NCBI RefSeq assembly: GCF_000425125.1
Contig: NZ_AULE01000028.1
Span: 62,001-126,000, forward strand
Direction: 5' to 3'
DNA: 64,000 bases
Origin: Paenibacillus taiwanensis DSM 18679
GTDB lineage: Bacteria; Bacillota; Bacilli; Paenibacillales; Paenibacillaceae
A model generated the notes under the pieces. It was not told where the DNA came from. It made no database searches and saw only the letters and a program-made list of their open reading frames with translations. Shown here piece by piece: positions 34,286-43,464 of the stretch (position 1 is its first letter; each line of letters opens with the position of its first letter). The position numbers and the translations under genes are program-made.

Positions 34286-35413
34286 ATGGAGAGCGTAAAG
34301 GGAGATGAGCCAATGGCTGCACGACAAGAGAACCAGGAAATGATGCGACTTCCTGCGGAACTATTGTATAAGGAAGAACTTGAGGCACTGCGCAAAGCAG
34401 ATAAAGGCAAGGTACCAGCCGGTTGGCAGATGTCGCCGCAGTCCGTGCTAACGTTTATTGTTGGTGGTAAGGCGGGGAAAACCGTTATTACGCCTAAATA
34501 TATGGGGAACAAAAGGTTAGTTGAGATGGCAATTGCCACACTGGTAACGGATCGTGCATTGCTGCTGATTGGCGAGCCTGGCACCGCCAAATCGTGGTTG
34601 TCTGAGAACTTGTGTGCCGCCATCTACGGTAATTCTGGACTTGTTGTGCAAGGGACGGCTGGCACGAGCGAGGAACACGTCCGTTATTCATGGAATTATG
34701 CCATGCTTTTGGCGAACGGACCTACTCCTGAAGCGCTTGTACAAAGTCCGATCATGCGGGCAATGGAGGCCGGTGGAATCGCACGGTTTGAGGAAATTTC
34801 CCGCTGCGCATCGGAAGTTCAGGACGCCCTAATTTCTATTTTATCTGAGAAGACCGTTTCTGTGCCTGAGCTGAGCCGCGAAGTAAGTGCACGCAAAGGT
34901 TTCTCGATTATTGCAACGGCTAATACGAGGGACCGCGGTGTAAATGAAATGTCGGCTGCTTTAAAGCGCCGGTTTAATATTATTGTGCTGCCTACACCTT
35001 CGGATATGGACACGGAAGTTGAGATTGTGAAGAAGCGTGTTCGTGAGATTGCCGCGTCTTATGATCTTCAAGCTGCTGTACCAGCGGATGAGGCGCTTAT
35101 TAAGGTAGTGACCATTTTCCGTGAGCTGCGCAGTGGCATGACGATTGATAAGAAGGAGAAAGTGAAGACACCAGCAGGGGTAATCTCAACAGCGGAAGCT
35201 ATTTCGCTCCTGACGAACAGTATGGCACTTGCTGCGAGCTTCGGAAGTGGGGAGCTAACGGATGAGGACTTGGCTGCCGGTCTTCAAGGTGCGATCGTTA
35301 AGGATGATGTAAAGGATAAATTGGTGTGGAAGGAATATCTCGACAACGTAATGAAGAAGCGCGGTGCTGAATGGCGCGGCTTATATACGGCGTGCAAGGA
35401 GATGAACGAGTGA
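34286..35413 (+). CDS. MoxR-class AAA+ ATPase (YehL subfamily)
   Basis: 375 residues. Walker A GEPGTAKS begins at Gly96. The Walker B region reads IARFEEISRCASEVQDALIS, with Glu in the place of the usual Asp of the hhhhDE motif. Sensor 1 is IIATANTRDRGVNEMS and the arginine finger region ALKRRF. A lid domain follows from about 260. MoxR ATPases work with VWA-domain partners to remodel proteins or insert metals; the YehL subfamily is one of the recognised MoxR branches. Start could also be ATG 34313, which has GGGAG upstream; ATG 34286 has GGGGG at 7 nt. The stop overlaps the next gene's GTG (GTGA). Confidence 0.9.
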   Translation: MESVKGDEPMAARQENQEMMRLPAELLYKEELEALRKADKGKVPAGWQMSPQSVLTFIVGGKAGKTVITPKYMGNKRLVEMAIATLVTDRALLLIGEPGTAKSWLSENLCAAIYGNSGLVVQGTAGTSEEHVRYSWNYAMLLANGPTPEALVQSPIMRAMEAGGIARFEEISRCASEVQDALISILSEKTVSVPELSREVSARKGFSIIATANTRDRGVNEMSAALKRRFNIIVLPTPSDMDTEVEIVKKRVREIAASYDLQAAVPADEALIKVVTIFRELRSGMTIDKKEKVKTPAGVISTAEAISLLTNSMALAASFGSGELTDEDLAAGLQGAIVKDDVKDKLVWKEYLDNVMKKRGAEWRGLYTACKEMNE

Positions 35414-37905
35414 GCGTGACTTCAGAGGGAGCTGTACATATATTTGGTGTACGGCATCTGTCGCCTGGCGGAGCCAAGCACCTGCTCGATTACTTGCAAG
35501 AGGTTAAGCCTACGGCTGTACTGATCGAAGGCCCTGCTGATGCGACAGCGGAGATGCGGCATCTCACCCATGCCGCAACTCAACCTCCTGTGGCGATATT
35601 AGCATTTACGGACGATCTGCCCGTTCGGACTGTATTGTGGCCTTTCGCCGCTTATTCGCCAGAATACCAGGCGATGAAATGGGCACAGGAACACGACGCT
35701 CTGGCTGCTTTTATTGATTTGCCTGCTGATGTTACGCTTGGTTTGCAAGAGCTTCGGCTGCAAAAGGGCGCTGGAGCACAAGTCGCTGAGCAAGAGGAAG
35801 CACAACAGCCAGAAGAACAGCAGACAGGAGAACAACATACGCAACAAGAGTCTGTACAAGGTTTGGAACAACAACATACGCAGCAGGAGCAGCAAGATCA
35901 TAAGCCGGAAGCTACAGAACGACAGGTGATGAAGAACCGCTCCGTGACGGAAGCAGATGCTAACACGACGGAGGCAGCTGTATTCGAAGAGCGCTCTATC
36001 TACAGCCGCATTGCTGAGTTGGCTGGAGAGCACGACTACGATATGTATTGGGAACGAAATTACGAGCACAATTTGAATGCGGGGGCTTATCAAAAAGCGA
36101 TATTAGCTTTTTCTGTTCAGATGCGAGAGTTGTCAGAAGCAAGCGAGCAGCGTTATGAGCAAAGGGAATATGCTTATAATGCTGTGCGGGAAGCGTATAT
36201 GCGCAGGCAGATTATAGCGACGATTGCGGCAGGGCATGACCCTCACAAGATCGTAGTCGTATGTGGTGCCTATCATGCCTCAGCACTAGTGGATCTGACG
36301 GATGCGATGACGGATGCGGAACTAAAAGCATTGCCTCGGCGCAGCACCAAGCTTACGCTGATGCCTTACTCCTATTATAAGCTGTCATCTATGTCTGGTT
36401 ATGGTGCGGGAAACAACGCACCAAACTATTATGAGATGATGTGGCACCAGATGAGATCGGATTCGCTGGATGAACTGCCACAGTATTATTTATCAACGGT
36501 GGCAAGAGGGATGCGGGACGCCGGAACGCACCGCTCTACCGCTGAAGTGATTGAGGCGGTACGATTGGCGGAGGCGCTTGCAGCCCTTCATGGGGGCAGC
36601 GCCCCGACATTACGTGATTTGCGGGATGCCGCGCAGACGCTGCTTGGCAGAGGCGAATTGTCCGTCGTGGCAGATACATTGGCACGAGTAGATGTAGGCA
36701 CGGCGATAGGCTCCTTGGCCGAAGGGGTGAGTCAGACGCCGATTCAAGATGATCTGAACCGATTGCTGAAGCGCTTAAAGCTTGATAAATATAAGACGGC
36801 GGTAGCAACGGATCTAGCTCTTGATCTGCGTGAGAACCGCCGTGTGACTACCGAGGAAGCTGCATTTTTGGACCTAAACCGATCTTTTCTGCTCCATCGG
36901 CTAAATTTGCTTGGCATTACGTTGGCGAAGCAACAGCCAAGCGGACAGGATCGGGCCACATGGGCAGAGCATTGGGTCATACAGTGGTCGCCAGAAGTGG
37001 AGATACAAGTCGTTGAATCCACATTGCTTGGTGAGACGGTGGAAGTTGCTGCGGCGCATGTACTCCAGCAGAAATTAGATAAGTGCGGCTCGATTGCCGA
37101 AGCCTCACATCTGATTCGAACAGCATGTGAGTGCGGCATGCTGGCACAGATGGAAGCAGCACGTCAAAATTTGCAGCATCTGGCAGCAGATAGCCGAGAT
37201 GTGGTGCAAATTGCGGCTGCTTCACGAGATTTGTCTACCATCATCAGTTATGGTGACATTCGGAGAGTAGACACGGCACCGTTAATCCCGCTGCTTGAGC
37301 AATTGTTTACGCGTGCATGTCTGTTTTTGCTCGATAGCAGCGGCTGCAACGACGAAGCCGCCAATGCAATGTGCACAGCCATGAACGAGATGAACAGTGT
37401 AGCTTTGGACCATCACGAACATGTGGATGATTCCTTATGGCTGCGGGAACTACAGCATCTGGCAGCGCGGGATGACCGGAATCCGAGGCTGTCCGGTTTT
37501 GCCTGTGCTATCCTGATGGAGCGAAATGCAATCACAGTAGAGCAATGCTCCACTGAAGTGACACGACGCCTGTCGCCAGGCGTGCCCGCAGACTTGGGAG
37601 CGGGCTGGTTCGAAGGGCTGTCCCAGCGCAATCGATATGCACTACTGTCACGAATGAGCTTATGGGAACAGTTGAATAACTATATTGAATCGCTTGATGA
37701 CGCCGAGTTTGTTCGTGCGCTTGTCTTCTTGCGCAGAGCATTCAGTACATTTGCATCTCGTGAGAAGACGATGATAGCAGAGCTGCTGGGCGAATTGTGG
37801 GGTGTCCATGCAGAAGCCGCAGCCGAAGTGCTGACAGGTGAGCTGAAGGAGGGCGAAGCCAAAATGATAGATGAGCTGAACGATTTTGACTTTGAGGACT
37901 TTTAA
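35410..37905 (+). CDS. DUF5682 protein (YehM-like) with two GxxH motifs
   Basis: 831 residues from GTG 35410, whose last two bases begin the stop of the ATPase gene; AAGGAG lies 8 nt upstream. The N-terminal region reads VHIFGVRHLSPGGAKHLL (GxxH, His16), VLIEGPAD (Glu40) and, after a Gln/Glu/His-rich insertion at about 127-170, VVCGAYHASALV (GxxH, His289). Two GxxH motifs plus a conserved Glu recall the TIKI/TraB/ChaN-like fold of putative metal-dependent hydrolases; this is my inference. The C-terminal 450 residues are helical and repeat-like. Corresponds in type to E. coli YehM, no known activity. Confidence 0.85.
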   Translation: MSVTSEGAVHIFGVRHLSPGGAKHLLDYLQEVKPTAVLIEGPADATAEMRHLTHAATQPPVAILAFTDDLPVRTVLWPFAAYSPEYQAMKWAQEHDALAAFIDLPADVTLGLQELRLQKGAGAQVAEQEEAQQPEEQQTGEQHTQQESVQGLEQQHTQQEQQDHKPEATERQVMKNRSVTEADANTTEAAVFEERSIYSRIAELAGEHDYDMYWERNYEHNLNAGAYQKAILAFSVQMRELSEASEQRYEQREYAYNAVREAYMRRQIIATIAAGHDPHKIVVVCGAYHASALVDLTDAMTDAELKALPRRSTKLTLMPYSYYKLSSMSGYGAGNNAPNYYEMMWHQMRSDSLDELPQYYLSTVARGMRDAGTHRSTAEVIEAVRLAEALAALHGGSAPTLRDLRDAAQTLLGRGELSVVADTLARVDVGTAIGSLAEGVSQTPIQDDLNRLLKRLKLDKYKTAVATDLALDLRENRRVTTEEAAFLDLNRSFLLHRLNLLGITLAKQQPSGQDRATWAEHWVIQWSPEVEIQVVESTLLGETVEVAAAHVLQQKLDKCGSIAEASHLIRTACECGMLAQMEAARQNLQHLAADSRDVVQIAAASRDLSTIISYGDIRRVDTAPLIPLLEQLFTRACLFLLDSSGCNDEAANAMCTAMNEMNSVALDHHEHVDDSLWLRELQHLAARDDRNPRLSGFACAILMERNAITVEQCSTEVTRRLSPGVPADLGAGWFEGLSQRNRYALLSRMSLWEQLNNYIESLDDAEFVRALVFLRRAFSTFASREKTMIAELLGELWGVHAEAAAEVLTGELKEGEAKMIDELNDFDFEDF

Positions 37906-37907
37906 CG

Positions 37908-39113
37908 ATGAGTACAACAGTGGATTCTCGGGTCGTATCCCGTTGGCGGCTTATTTTGGGGCAGGCCGTAGAGCAGCAATTAGCTGAATGTAGTGCAGTG
38001 GGCTTAACGGAAGAAGAAATCATTATGGATCAAGCACTGGCGGCGATCTATGACGAGACAAATGAAAGAACAACTGGTAGTAGTGGATCAACGGCAGGCG
38101 GCAAAGGCGCAGGATCGGGTAGTTCAGCACCAAGGCTCTCTAAATGGCTTGGCGATGTACGCACCTTGTTTCCAGAGGACGTCGTCTCCATCATTCAGCA
38201 TGATGCAATGGAGCGCAAGGGCTGGAAACAGCTCCTATTTGAACCCGAGGTGCTGGCGAAAGTAAAGCCGGATATTCAACTGGTCGGCACGTTGTTGTCA
38301 CTTAAAGGAAAAATACCGGAAAAGACCAAAGATACAGCTCGTGCACTTGTCCAAGCGCTCGTAGATGATCTTGTGAAGCTGTTGGAAAATGATATCCGCA
38401 GAGCGGTGACCGGAGCACTTAATCGCAGGCAGCATACACCGCTTCCCTCAGTCAGCGGTATGGATTGGAAGCGAACGATCCAGCGCAACCTAAAGCATTA
38501 CAATGCGGAACGGCGTCAGATTATACCGGAGAAGTTCTACTTTTTCGATCGGGCGCGGCGCAGCAACGAGTGGACGGTCATTGTAGATATCGATCAGAGT
38601 GGATCAATGGCGGAGTCGGTCATTTGGGCTTCTGTCATCGGCTCCATTTTCGCAAGTATTCCGGCGCTGAATACAAGAGTTGTTGTATTTGACACAGAAG
38701 TGGTTGATTTGACTGAACAATGCGCAAATGATCCTGTTGATATGTTGTTTGGTGTACAGCTTGGCGGGGGAACAGACATTAATAAGTCAGTTGCTTATTG
38801 TGAGCAGTTTATCGAGGAGCCGAAGAAGACACTCTTTATTATCGTATCCGATTTATATGAGGGCGGAAATCAATCTGCGTTAATCCGGCGCATGCGGGAA
38901 CTTCGTGAAGCAGGGGTAAGAACGATGTGCCTGCTTGCTTTATCTGATCGGGGACAACCTTTCTACGATGAACGTCTTGCCAAGCTGCTGTCGCGTGATG
39001 GAACTCCTTGTTTTGCGTGTACCCCTTCCTTGCTGCCTGAATTGGTAGAGGGAGCACTGAAAGGGCTAGATTTGTTTGAACTGGCGAAACGAGTTGGAAC
39101 GAAGCCGGAATAA
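37908..39113 (+). CDS. VWA (MIDAS) domain protein (YehP-like), last gene of the cassette
   Basis: 401 residues. A low-complexity Gly/Ser/Thr linker (about 54-75) follows a helical N-terminus; the von Willebrand A domain starts near 222 with the metal-ion site DQSGS (Asp229, Ser231, Ser233) in VDIDQSGSMAE and continues with GVQLGGGTDINKS (MIDAS Thr) and IIVSDLYEGG. It is of the CoxE-like type that partners MoxR ATPases. It begins 2 bp after the DUF5682 stop. Corresponds in type to E. coli YehP. Probably the adaptor that links the ATPase to its target. Confidence 0.88.
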   Translation: MSTTVDSRVVSRWRLILGQAVEQQLAECSAVGLTEEEIIMDQALAAIYDETNERTTGSSGSTAGGKGAGSGSSAPRLSKWLGDVRTLFPEDVVSIIQHDAMERKGWKQLLFEPEVLAKVKPDIQLVGTLLSLKGKIPEKTKDTARALVQALVDDLVKLLENDIRRAVTGALNRRQHTPLPSVSGMDWKRTIQRNLKHYNAERRQIIPEKFYFFDRARRSNEWTVIVDIDQSGSMAESVIWASVIGSIFASIPALNTRVVVFDTEVVDLTEQCANDPVDMLFGVQLGGGTDINKSVAYCEQFIEEPKKTLFIIVSDLYEGGNQSALIRRMRELREAGVRTMCLLALSDRGQPFYDERLAKLLSRDGTPCFACTPSLLPELVEGALKGLDLFELAKRVGTKPE

Positions 39114-39170
39114 GCAGAAAGTATGGCAATCCGACTTGTGAAGGCACGTGCTAAATAAAATATATGATTT

Positions 39171-39199
39171 AAAGGAGAGCGGTCTGCTCTCCTTTTTTT
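39171..39199 (+). terminator. Strong terminator at the end of the five-gene cassette
   Basis: AAAGGAGAGC-GGTCT-GCTCTCCTTT (10 bp) continuing into seven T, 57 bp after the VWA stop. Confidence 0.88.
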
Positions 39200-39315
39200 A
39201 CGTTAATTTTAGGCGAGTAGGTATGATTGCAGGTCATTATTTGCGTATGTTCTCATGTTTTTTATTCCCTCCGATGGGTAAACCTATAATGACATTTGCT
39301 TTGAGGGGGACCAAT

Positions 39316-40122
39316 ATGAAATTAACACCGGACCAGCGCATCCAACTGCACGAATTTAACAACTTAACCAAATCGTTAAGCTTTAATATGTACGATATTT
39401 GTTACACGAAGACCAAGGAAGAGCGGGAGGCGTACATCGAATATATCGATGAGCAATACAATGCTGACCGACTAACCAGCATTTTAAATACAGTGTCCGA
39501 TATTATAGGAGCACACGTCCTAAATACGGCGAAACAGGATTATGTGCCGCAGGGGGCAAGTGTTACGTTGCTCGTATCAGAAGGACCTGTTGTGGAAGTG
39601 CCAACCGAATCTTTTGAGGAATCACCTGGTCCGCTTCCAAGCAATGTGGTGTTACAGTTGGACAAAAGTCATATTACGGTGCATACCTATCCAGAGTATC
39701 ATCCGGACGAGGGGATCAGTACATTCCGAGCAGATATCGATGTGTCCACATGTGGGGAAATCTCGCCATTAAAGGCGCTGAACTATTTGATACATTCCTT
39801 TGATACAGATATTATGACGATCGACTATCGTGTACGTGGATTTACGCGTGATATTAATGGGCATAAGCTGTTTATCGATCATGAGATTAATTCTATTCAA
39901 AATTACATTCCGGAAGAGGTCAAACAGATGTTTGACATGATCGATGTGAACGTCTATCAGGAAAATATTTTTCACACCAAATGCAAGCTCAAAGCTTTTG
40001 ATCTGAACAATTACTTGTTTGGTTATACTAAGGATAAGTTAAGTATGGAGGAGCAGCAGGAGATTACTGATGGGCTGAAGCTGGAGATGGATGAGATCTT
40101 CTATGGGAAAAATATTTATTAA
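39316..40122 (+). CDS. speD: S-adenosylmethionine decarboxylase proenzyme, E. coli class
   Basis: 268 residues from ATG 39316 behind GAGGGGG; the frame extends upstream through the terminator and is not used. It is the long, class 1A form. Processing site [15 protein letters not shown]: self-cleavage between Lys117 and Ser118 yields a pyruvoyl group on the alpha chain, as in E. coli (Lys111/Ser112). The catalytic Cys is Cys146 in [10 protein letters not shown]. The product, decarboxylated SAM, feeds spermidine synthesis; no speE is in the window. Ends about 125 bp before a terminator. Confidence 0.93.
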   Translation: MKLTPDQRIQLHEFNNLTKSLSFNMYDICYTKTKEEREAYIEYIDEQYNADRLTSILNTVSDIIGAHVLNTAKQDYVPQGASVTLLVSEGPVVEVPTESFEESPGPLPSNVVLQLDKSHITVHTYPEYHPDEGISTFRADIDVSTCGEISPLKALNYLIHSFDTDIMTIDYRVRGFTRDINGHKLFIDHEINSIQNYIPEEVKQMFDMIDVNVYQENIFHTKCKLKAFDLNNYLFGYTKDKLSMEEQQEITDGLKLEMDEIFYGKNIY

Positions 40123-40246
40123 GTGGCATTTGTCAGGACTTGGTTTGAATGGTGAAAAGGTTAGGCTGATCAAGTAGGGTGGGTAAGAACCCGCTTACCC
40201 GCTGCAATTCGGTGCTTTGCAAAGCTGAAGGGTAAAAATCATATGC

Positions 40247-40272
40247 GCTCCAGACATTTGTCTGGAGCTTTT
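40247..40272 (+). terminator. Terminator of speD
   Basis: Perfect stem GCTCCAGAC-ATTT-GTCTGGAGC followed by TTTTCG. Confidence 0.8.
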
Positions 40273-40423
40273 CGTATTTGATGATGAGCAAACCATATAA
40301 TATCCCTATGGAATGATATACCAATTCGTGTAATTTTGATATAATTATGCTATTGGTCATATCTCATCATGTATCGGCATAGTTCTGTCCTATAACTTGA
40401 AATTACAGGAGGATGTGAACGTC

Positions 40424-42541
40424 TTGAAGCTTGTGCAGGAGGACGATCCTAAGAAGAATGGAGTTCTTAGACAGCGCCAGTTATCGATTCGGATGAATGC
40501 GTTTTTCTTTGTTACGTTTATGCTGTTTACTGTGTTAATTGTACGGCTTGCCATATTACAGTTTGTTGAGGGCCCAAGCTTAAAAGCTCAGGAAGCTCAA
40601 CTGGGCTACCGCGAGGTCCCTATTCCTCCGCTGCGCGGCACCATTTGGGATGCGTCCAATACCAGACTTGCTTATTCGACCTCAACGCAATCTCTCTATT
40701 TTAATATAGAGAAAAATTATGGTGATCCGAAAAAAGCGAAGCTAACAGAGTTACAGGCAGCTAACCGCAAGGAGGCTCATACGTTAGCACAGCAATTGGC
40801 TGAAGTATTTGCGAAGCTAGGGGATCCCTCCAATGAGCAGCTAACGACGGAACTTATCGTTAATAAAATGGATTTAGAAGGGGCTTTGAACTTTGTATAT
40901 GTGCCAAGGCTAATTAAGACAGGGTTAAATCAAAAAGAGATCGCTTATTTGATGGAGCATCGCCCAGAGTTTAAGGGAATAGAGGTCGTAGAAGACAGTG
41001 TGCGCAATTATGACGACGACACGGTTGCTGTACAAACCATTGGTTATTTAAAGAAATTTAAGGGCGTTCGTGAAAGCTCCAATCATTATAAGAAAATATA
41101 TCAGCAGCGCAAGGACATGCCTACGGAAAAACGTTATTTGGATTATGAAGACGTTGGGTTTGATGGTATAGAGTTAATGTATCAGGATGTACTTCGCGGC
41201 CTTAATGGTGTTAAAACCTTCCCTGTTAATGTAGCGGGACGAATTATTGGAGCGATGGAACTAAACAAGCCAGAACGCGGCAGTGATTTATATTTGACAC
41301 TACATAAAAGTATTCAGCTTCGTGCCGAGCAGTCGATCATGGAGCATTTATCCAAGCTGCGTACTTCCTCGAATAAGTTTGAACACGCACCGCATGCCAG
41401 AACGGGTTATGCGGTGGCCATGGAGGTTGATACGGGTAATGTGGTTGCGATTGCAAGTATGCCTGACTACGATCCGAAAGTATGGAAAAATGGGCAAATT
41501 AGTATCAAAAACTACGAGTTAACGAAGTTTTCTACAGGAAATGGTGCTATACGTGAAGTACAGCCTCCTTATGCCGATGACAAGGAACGGATGAGGAGGG
41601 CAAATTCACTAGTATATTTAGGTTCTACTATGAAGCCGTTAACGATGCTTATCGGGATGCAGGAGGGGCTGTTCGACCCTGATGATACTTACTCGGATCA
41701 AGGATACGCCCAGTTTGGCCGCAGCGGTTATGAGCGAAATGTGTGGAACGCCAGCAATCGGGCTTGGGGGAGAATTAGCCCTGCACAGGCTTTAGAGCGC
41801 TCTTCAAATGCCTTTATGGTAGATATGATAGGGAAACGCCTTTATCGAATGAAGGAGAGAAAGGGTAAAAATGGTTTGCAAATTTGGGATTCTTACATGG
41901 ATGCCTTTGGTCTAGGGGTACCGACAGGGAGCGGACTGCCGCTAGAATCGGGAGGCATGAAGGATTATATGGTTGAAGCCGAGCGTAATAATGCTCAATC
42001 TGCCTTGGTGTATGCTTCATTTGGTCAACAAGGAAAATATACGGCTTTACAGCTTGCACAGTATACGGCGACGCTCGCTAATCGCGGCAAGCGGATCAAG
42101 CCCCAGTTCGTTAGCAAGATTGTTGATGGTAATGGCCGGGTTGTAAAGACATTTGGTCGGGAAGTGCTAAATGAGACACACTTCGATGAGCGGTATTGGC
42201 GCGTAATCGAGGGGGCAATGCTTAAGGTGGGGGCGCAAGGGTTCGAAGGATTTCCGTATAAGTTTTATCGCAAGACAGGGACATCGGAACAAGACGTTGG
42301 TGGAAAACGGCTTGAGAATGCGGTGTTTATTGCCTACGCACCAGCCGACAAACCTAAGCTGGCGGTTGCCGTCGTTGTGCCGGAAGGCGGCTATGGCTCC
42401 TATGGAGCAGCGCCGATTGCACGTCAAATTTTTGACGCTTATGACGAAGTGTATGGGCTGGACGGCATCCCGAAGCTTCAAAAAATGCAGGTGAAAGCGA
42501 AAGATAAGGAGCAAACGTCAACGACGTCACCTACGCGTTGA
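40424..42541 (+). CDS. Class B penicillin-binding protein (transpeptidase)
   Basis: 705 residues. One N-terminal membrane anchor (about 25-45), a pedestal/dimerisation domain (about 60-300) and the transpeptidase domain with all three motifs: STMK (Ser401 nucleophile, GSTMKPLT), SSN (460-462) and KTGT (from Lys617). It cross-links peptidoglycan; the shape resembles the PBP2/PbpH elongation group. The start is uncertain: TTG 40424 lies 11 nt after AGGAGG (40407-40412), whereas the TTG at 40397 has no ribosome site. The last 20 residues are a polar tail. Monocistronic, ending at a bidirectional terminator. Confidence 0.88.
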   Translation: MKLVQEDDPKKNGVLRQRQLSIRMNAFFFVTFMLFTVLIVRLAILQFVEGPSLKAQEAQLGYREVPIPPLRGTIWDASNTRLAYSTSTQSLYFNIEKNYGDPKKAKLTELQAANRKEAHTLAQQLAEVFAKLGDPSNEQLTTELIVNKMDLEGALNFVYVPRLIKTGLNQKEIAYLMEHRPEFKGIEVVEDSVRNYDDDTVAVQTIGYLKKFKGVRESSNHYKKIYQQRKDMPTEKRYLDYEDVGFDGIELMYQDVLRGLNGVKTFPVNVAGRIIGAMELNKPERGSDLYLTLHKSIQLRAEQSIMEHLSKLRTSSNKFEHAPHARTGYAVAMEVDTGNVVAIASMPDYDPKVWKNGQISIKNYELTKFSTGNGAIREVQPPYADDKERMRRANSLVYLGSTMKPLTMLIGMQEGLFDPDDTYSDQGYAQFGRSGYERNVWNASNRAWGRISPAQALERSSNAFMVDMIGKRLYRMKERKGKNGLQIWDSYMDAFGLGVPTGSGLPLESGGMKDYMVEAERNNAQSALVYASFGQQGKYTALQLAQYTATLANRGKRIKPQFVSKIVDGNGRVVKTFGREVLNETHFDERYWRVIEGAMLKVGAQGFEGFPYKFYRKTGTSEQDVGGKRLENAVFIAYAPADKPKLAVAVVVPEGGYGSYGAAPIARQIFDAYDEVYGLDGIPKLQKMQVKAKDKEQTSTTSPTR

Positions 42542-42626
42542 TGGAGCTGCGCCACGTGTCCTTTTAAATGAGTATATGTGCACAATTACTTAATAGAGGA
42601 TAGGCTTCATAAAAGAGAAAGCGACT

Positions 42627-42675
42627 AAAACCTCCTACATAACCTATAATAAATAGGTTTTATGGGAGGTTTTAT
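42627..42675. terminator. Bidirectional terminator, PBP / truncated MBL gene
   Basis: AAAACCTCC / GGAGGTTTT outer stem with an inner AACCTAT-AATA-AATAGGTT stem between two convergent genes; U-runs on both sides. Confidence 0.75.
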
Positions 42676-42705
42676 TATGAATTTACAAATGTTCAACTTC
42701 TGTTC

Positions 42706-43257
42706 TCAAAGACGTTCATTTCCTAACGCCTGATTAAGTTTTAATATCTGGTCTTTCCCATTTACACTGTACATTGAATCACCAGCAATAAGCGTCTTAC
42801 TTTGCTTCAAATACAGGCTGATATGTCCAGGGGTGTGCCCAGGTGTATGGATGATTCGAATTGTGCCGCAAAACGGCAGCTCCTGACCATCGTGTAAGGT
42901 GTAATCCACTTTTCCCTTTGGGGGATTGTCAAGGTGACAATCTTTTAAAAGGGGGATCTCCCCCTGAATATAGGGCTTATCCAGTTCGTGTGCATATACT
43001 TTCACATGATTCCCACACTGTTGCACGATCTCAGGAAGGTTTCCGATATGATCCACATCCTGATGCGTTAAAATGACAGCTGTTAGTTTCTCGAACGACA
43101 CGCCTACGTTTTCCATTGCTGCACGCAAATCTTCTACTTGTCCTGGGAATCCTGTGTCTATTAGAATAGCCATTTCTTGATCCCATAGAAGAACAGGGTG
43201 AATCAAATGCCCATGAAAATTTAAGCGAAGCATTTCAATTCCAGTTGCCATTTCCAT
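42706..43257 (-). pseudogene. MBL-fold metallo-hydrolase, C-terminally truncated
   Basis: 183 residues from ATG 43257 (GGAGG 9 nt upstream; the frame to 43356 has no start signal). Metallo-beta-lactamase fold with THQDVDHIGN, HTPGHTPGH and the metal-ligand Asp in AGDSMYSVNG, then a sudden end (KLNQALGNERL). Family members continue for some 50-60 residues and end with a YHGG-type motif carrying the last zinc-ligand His; that is missing here and no continuation is seen in other frames before the terminator. The protein is therefore probably inactive or at best single-metal. Divergent from bceR. Confidence 0.7.
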
Positions 43258-43464
43258 CGTATCTGACCTCCGTATTTTTAAGTGCGTGCTCTCCGGTGTT
43301 TTTTCGAACTTACTTTGTAAACGAACGTGGGCCCTAAAAAGATACGGATGCTTCAACTAGCGCTTCATTGTCTCTACATTCTTAATTATGTTAAAGTGTT
43401 CAGGTAAAGGGTTTCCATTATGATGTAAATTCAGGCGTGCAGGGTGTAAGGAGTGTGAAGAACA

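Noticed and set aside
36744-37741. Several antisense open frames across the DUF5682 gene
   Set aside because: They are shadows of high-GC codon use in the real gene, with Ser/Arg/Cys-rich nonsense composition.
42545-42640. Insertion element end as the cause of the truncated MBL gene
   Set aside because: No transposase remnant or target duplication; the repeat there is an ordinary bidirectional terminator.
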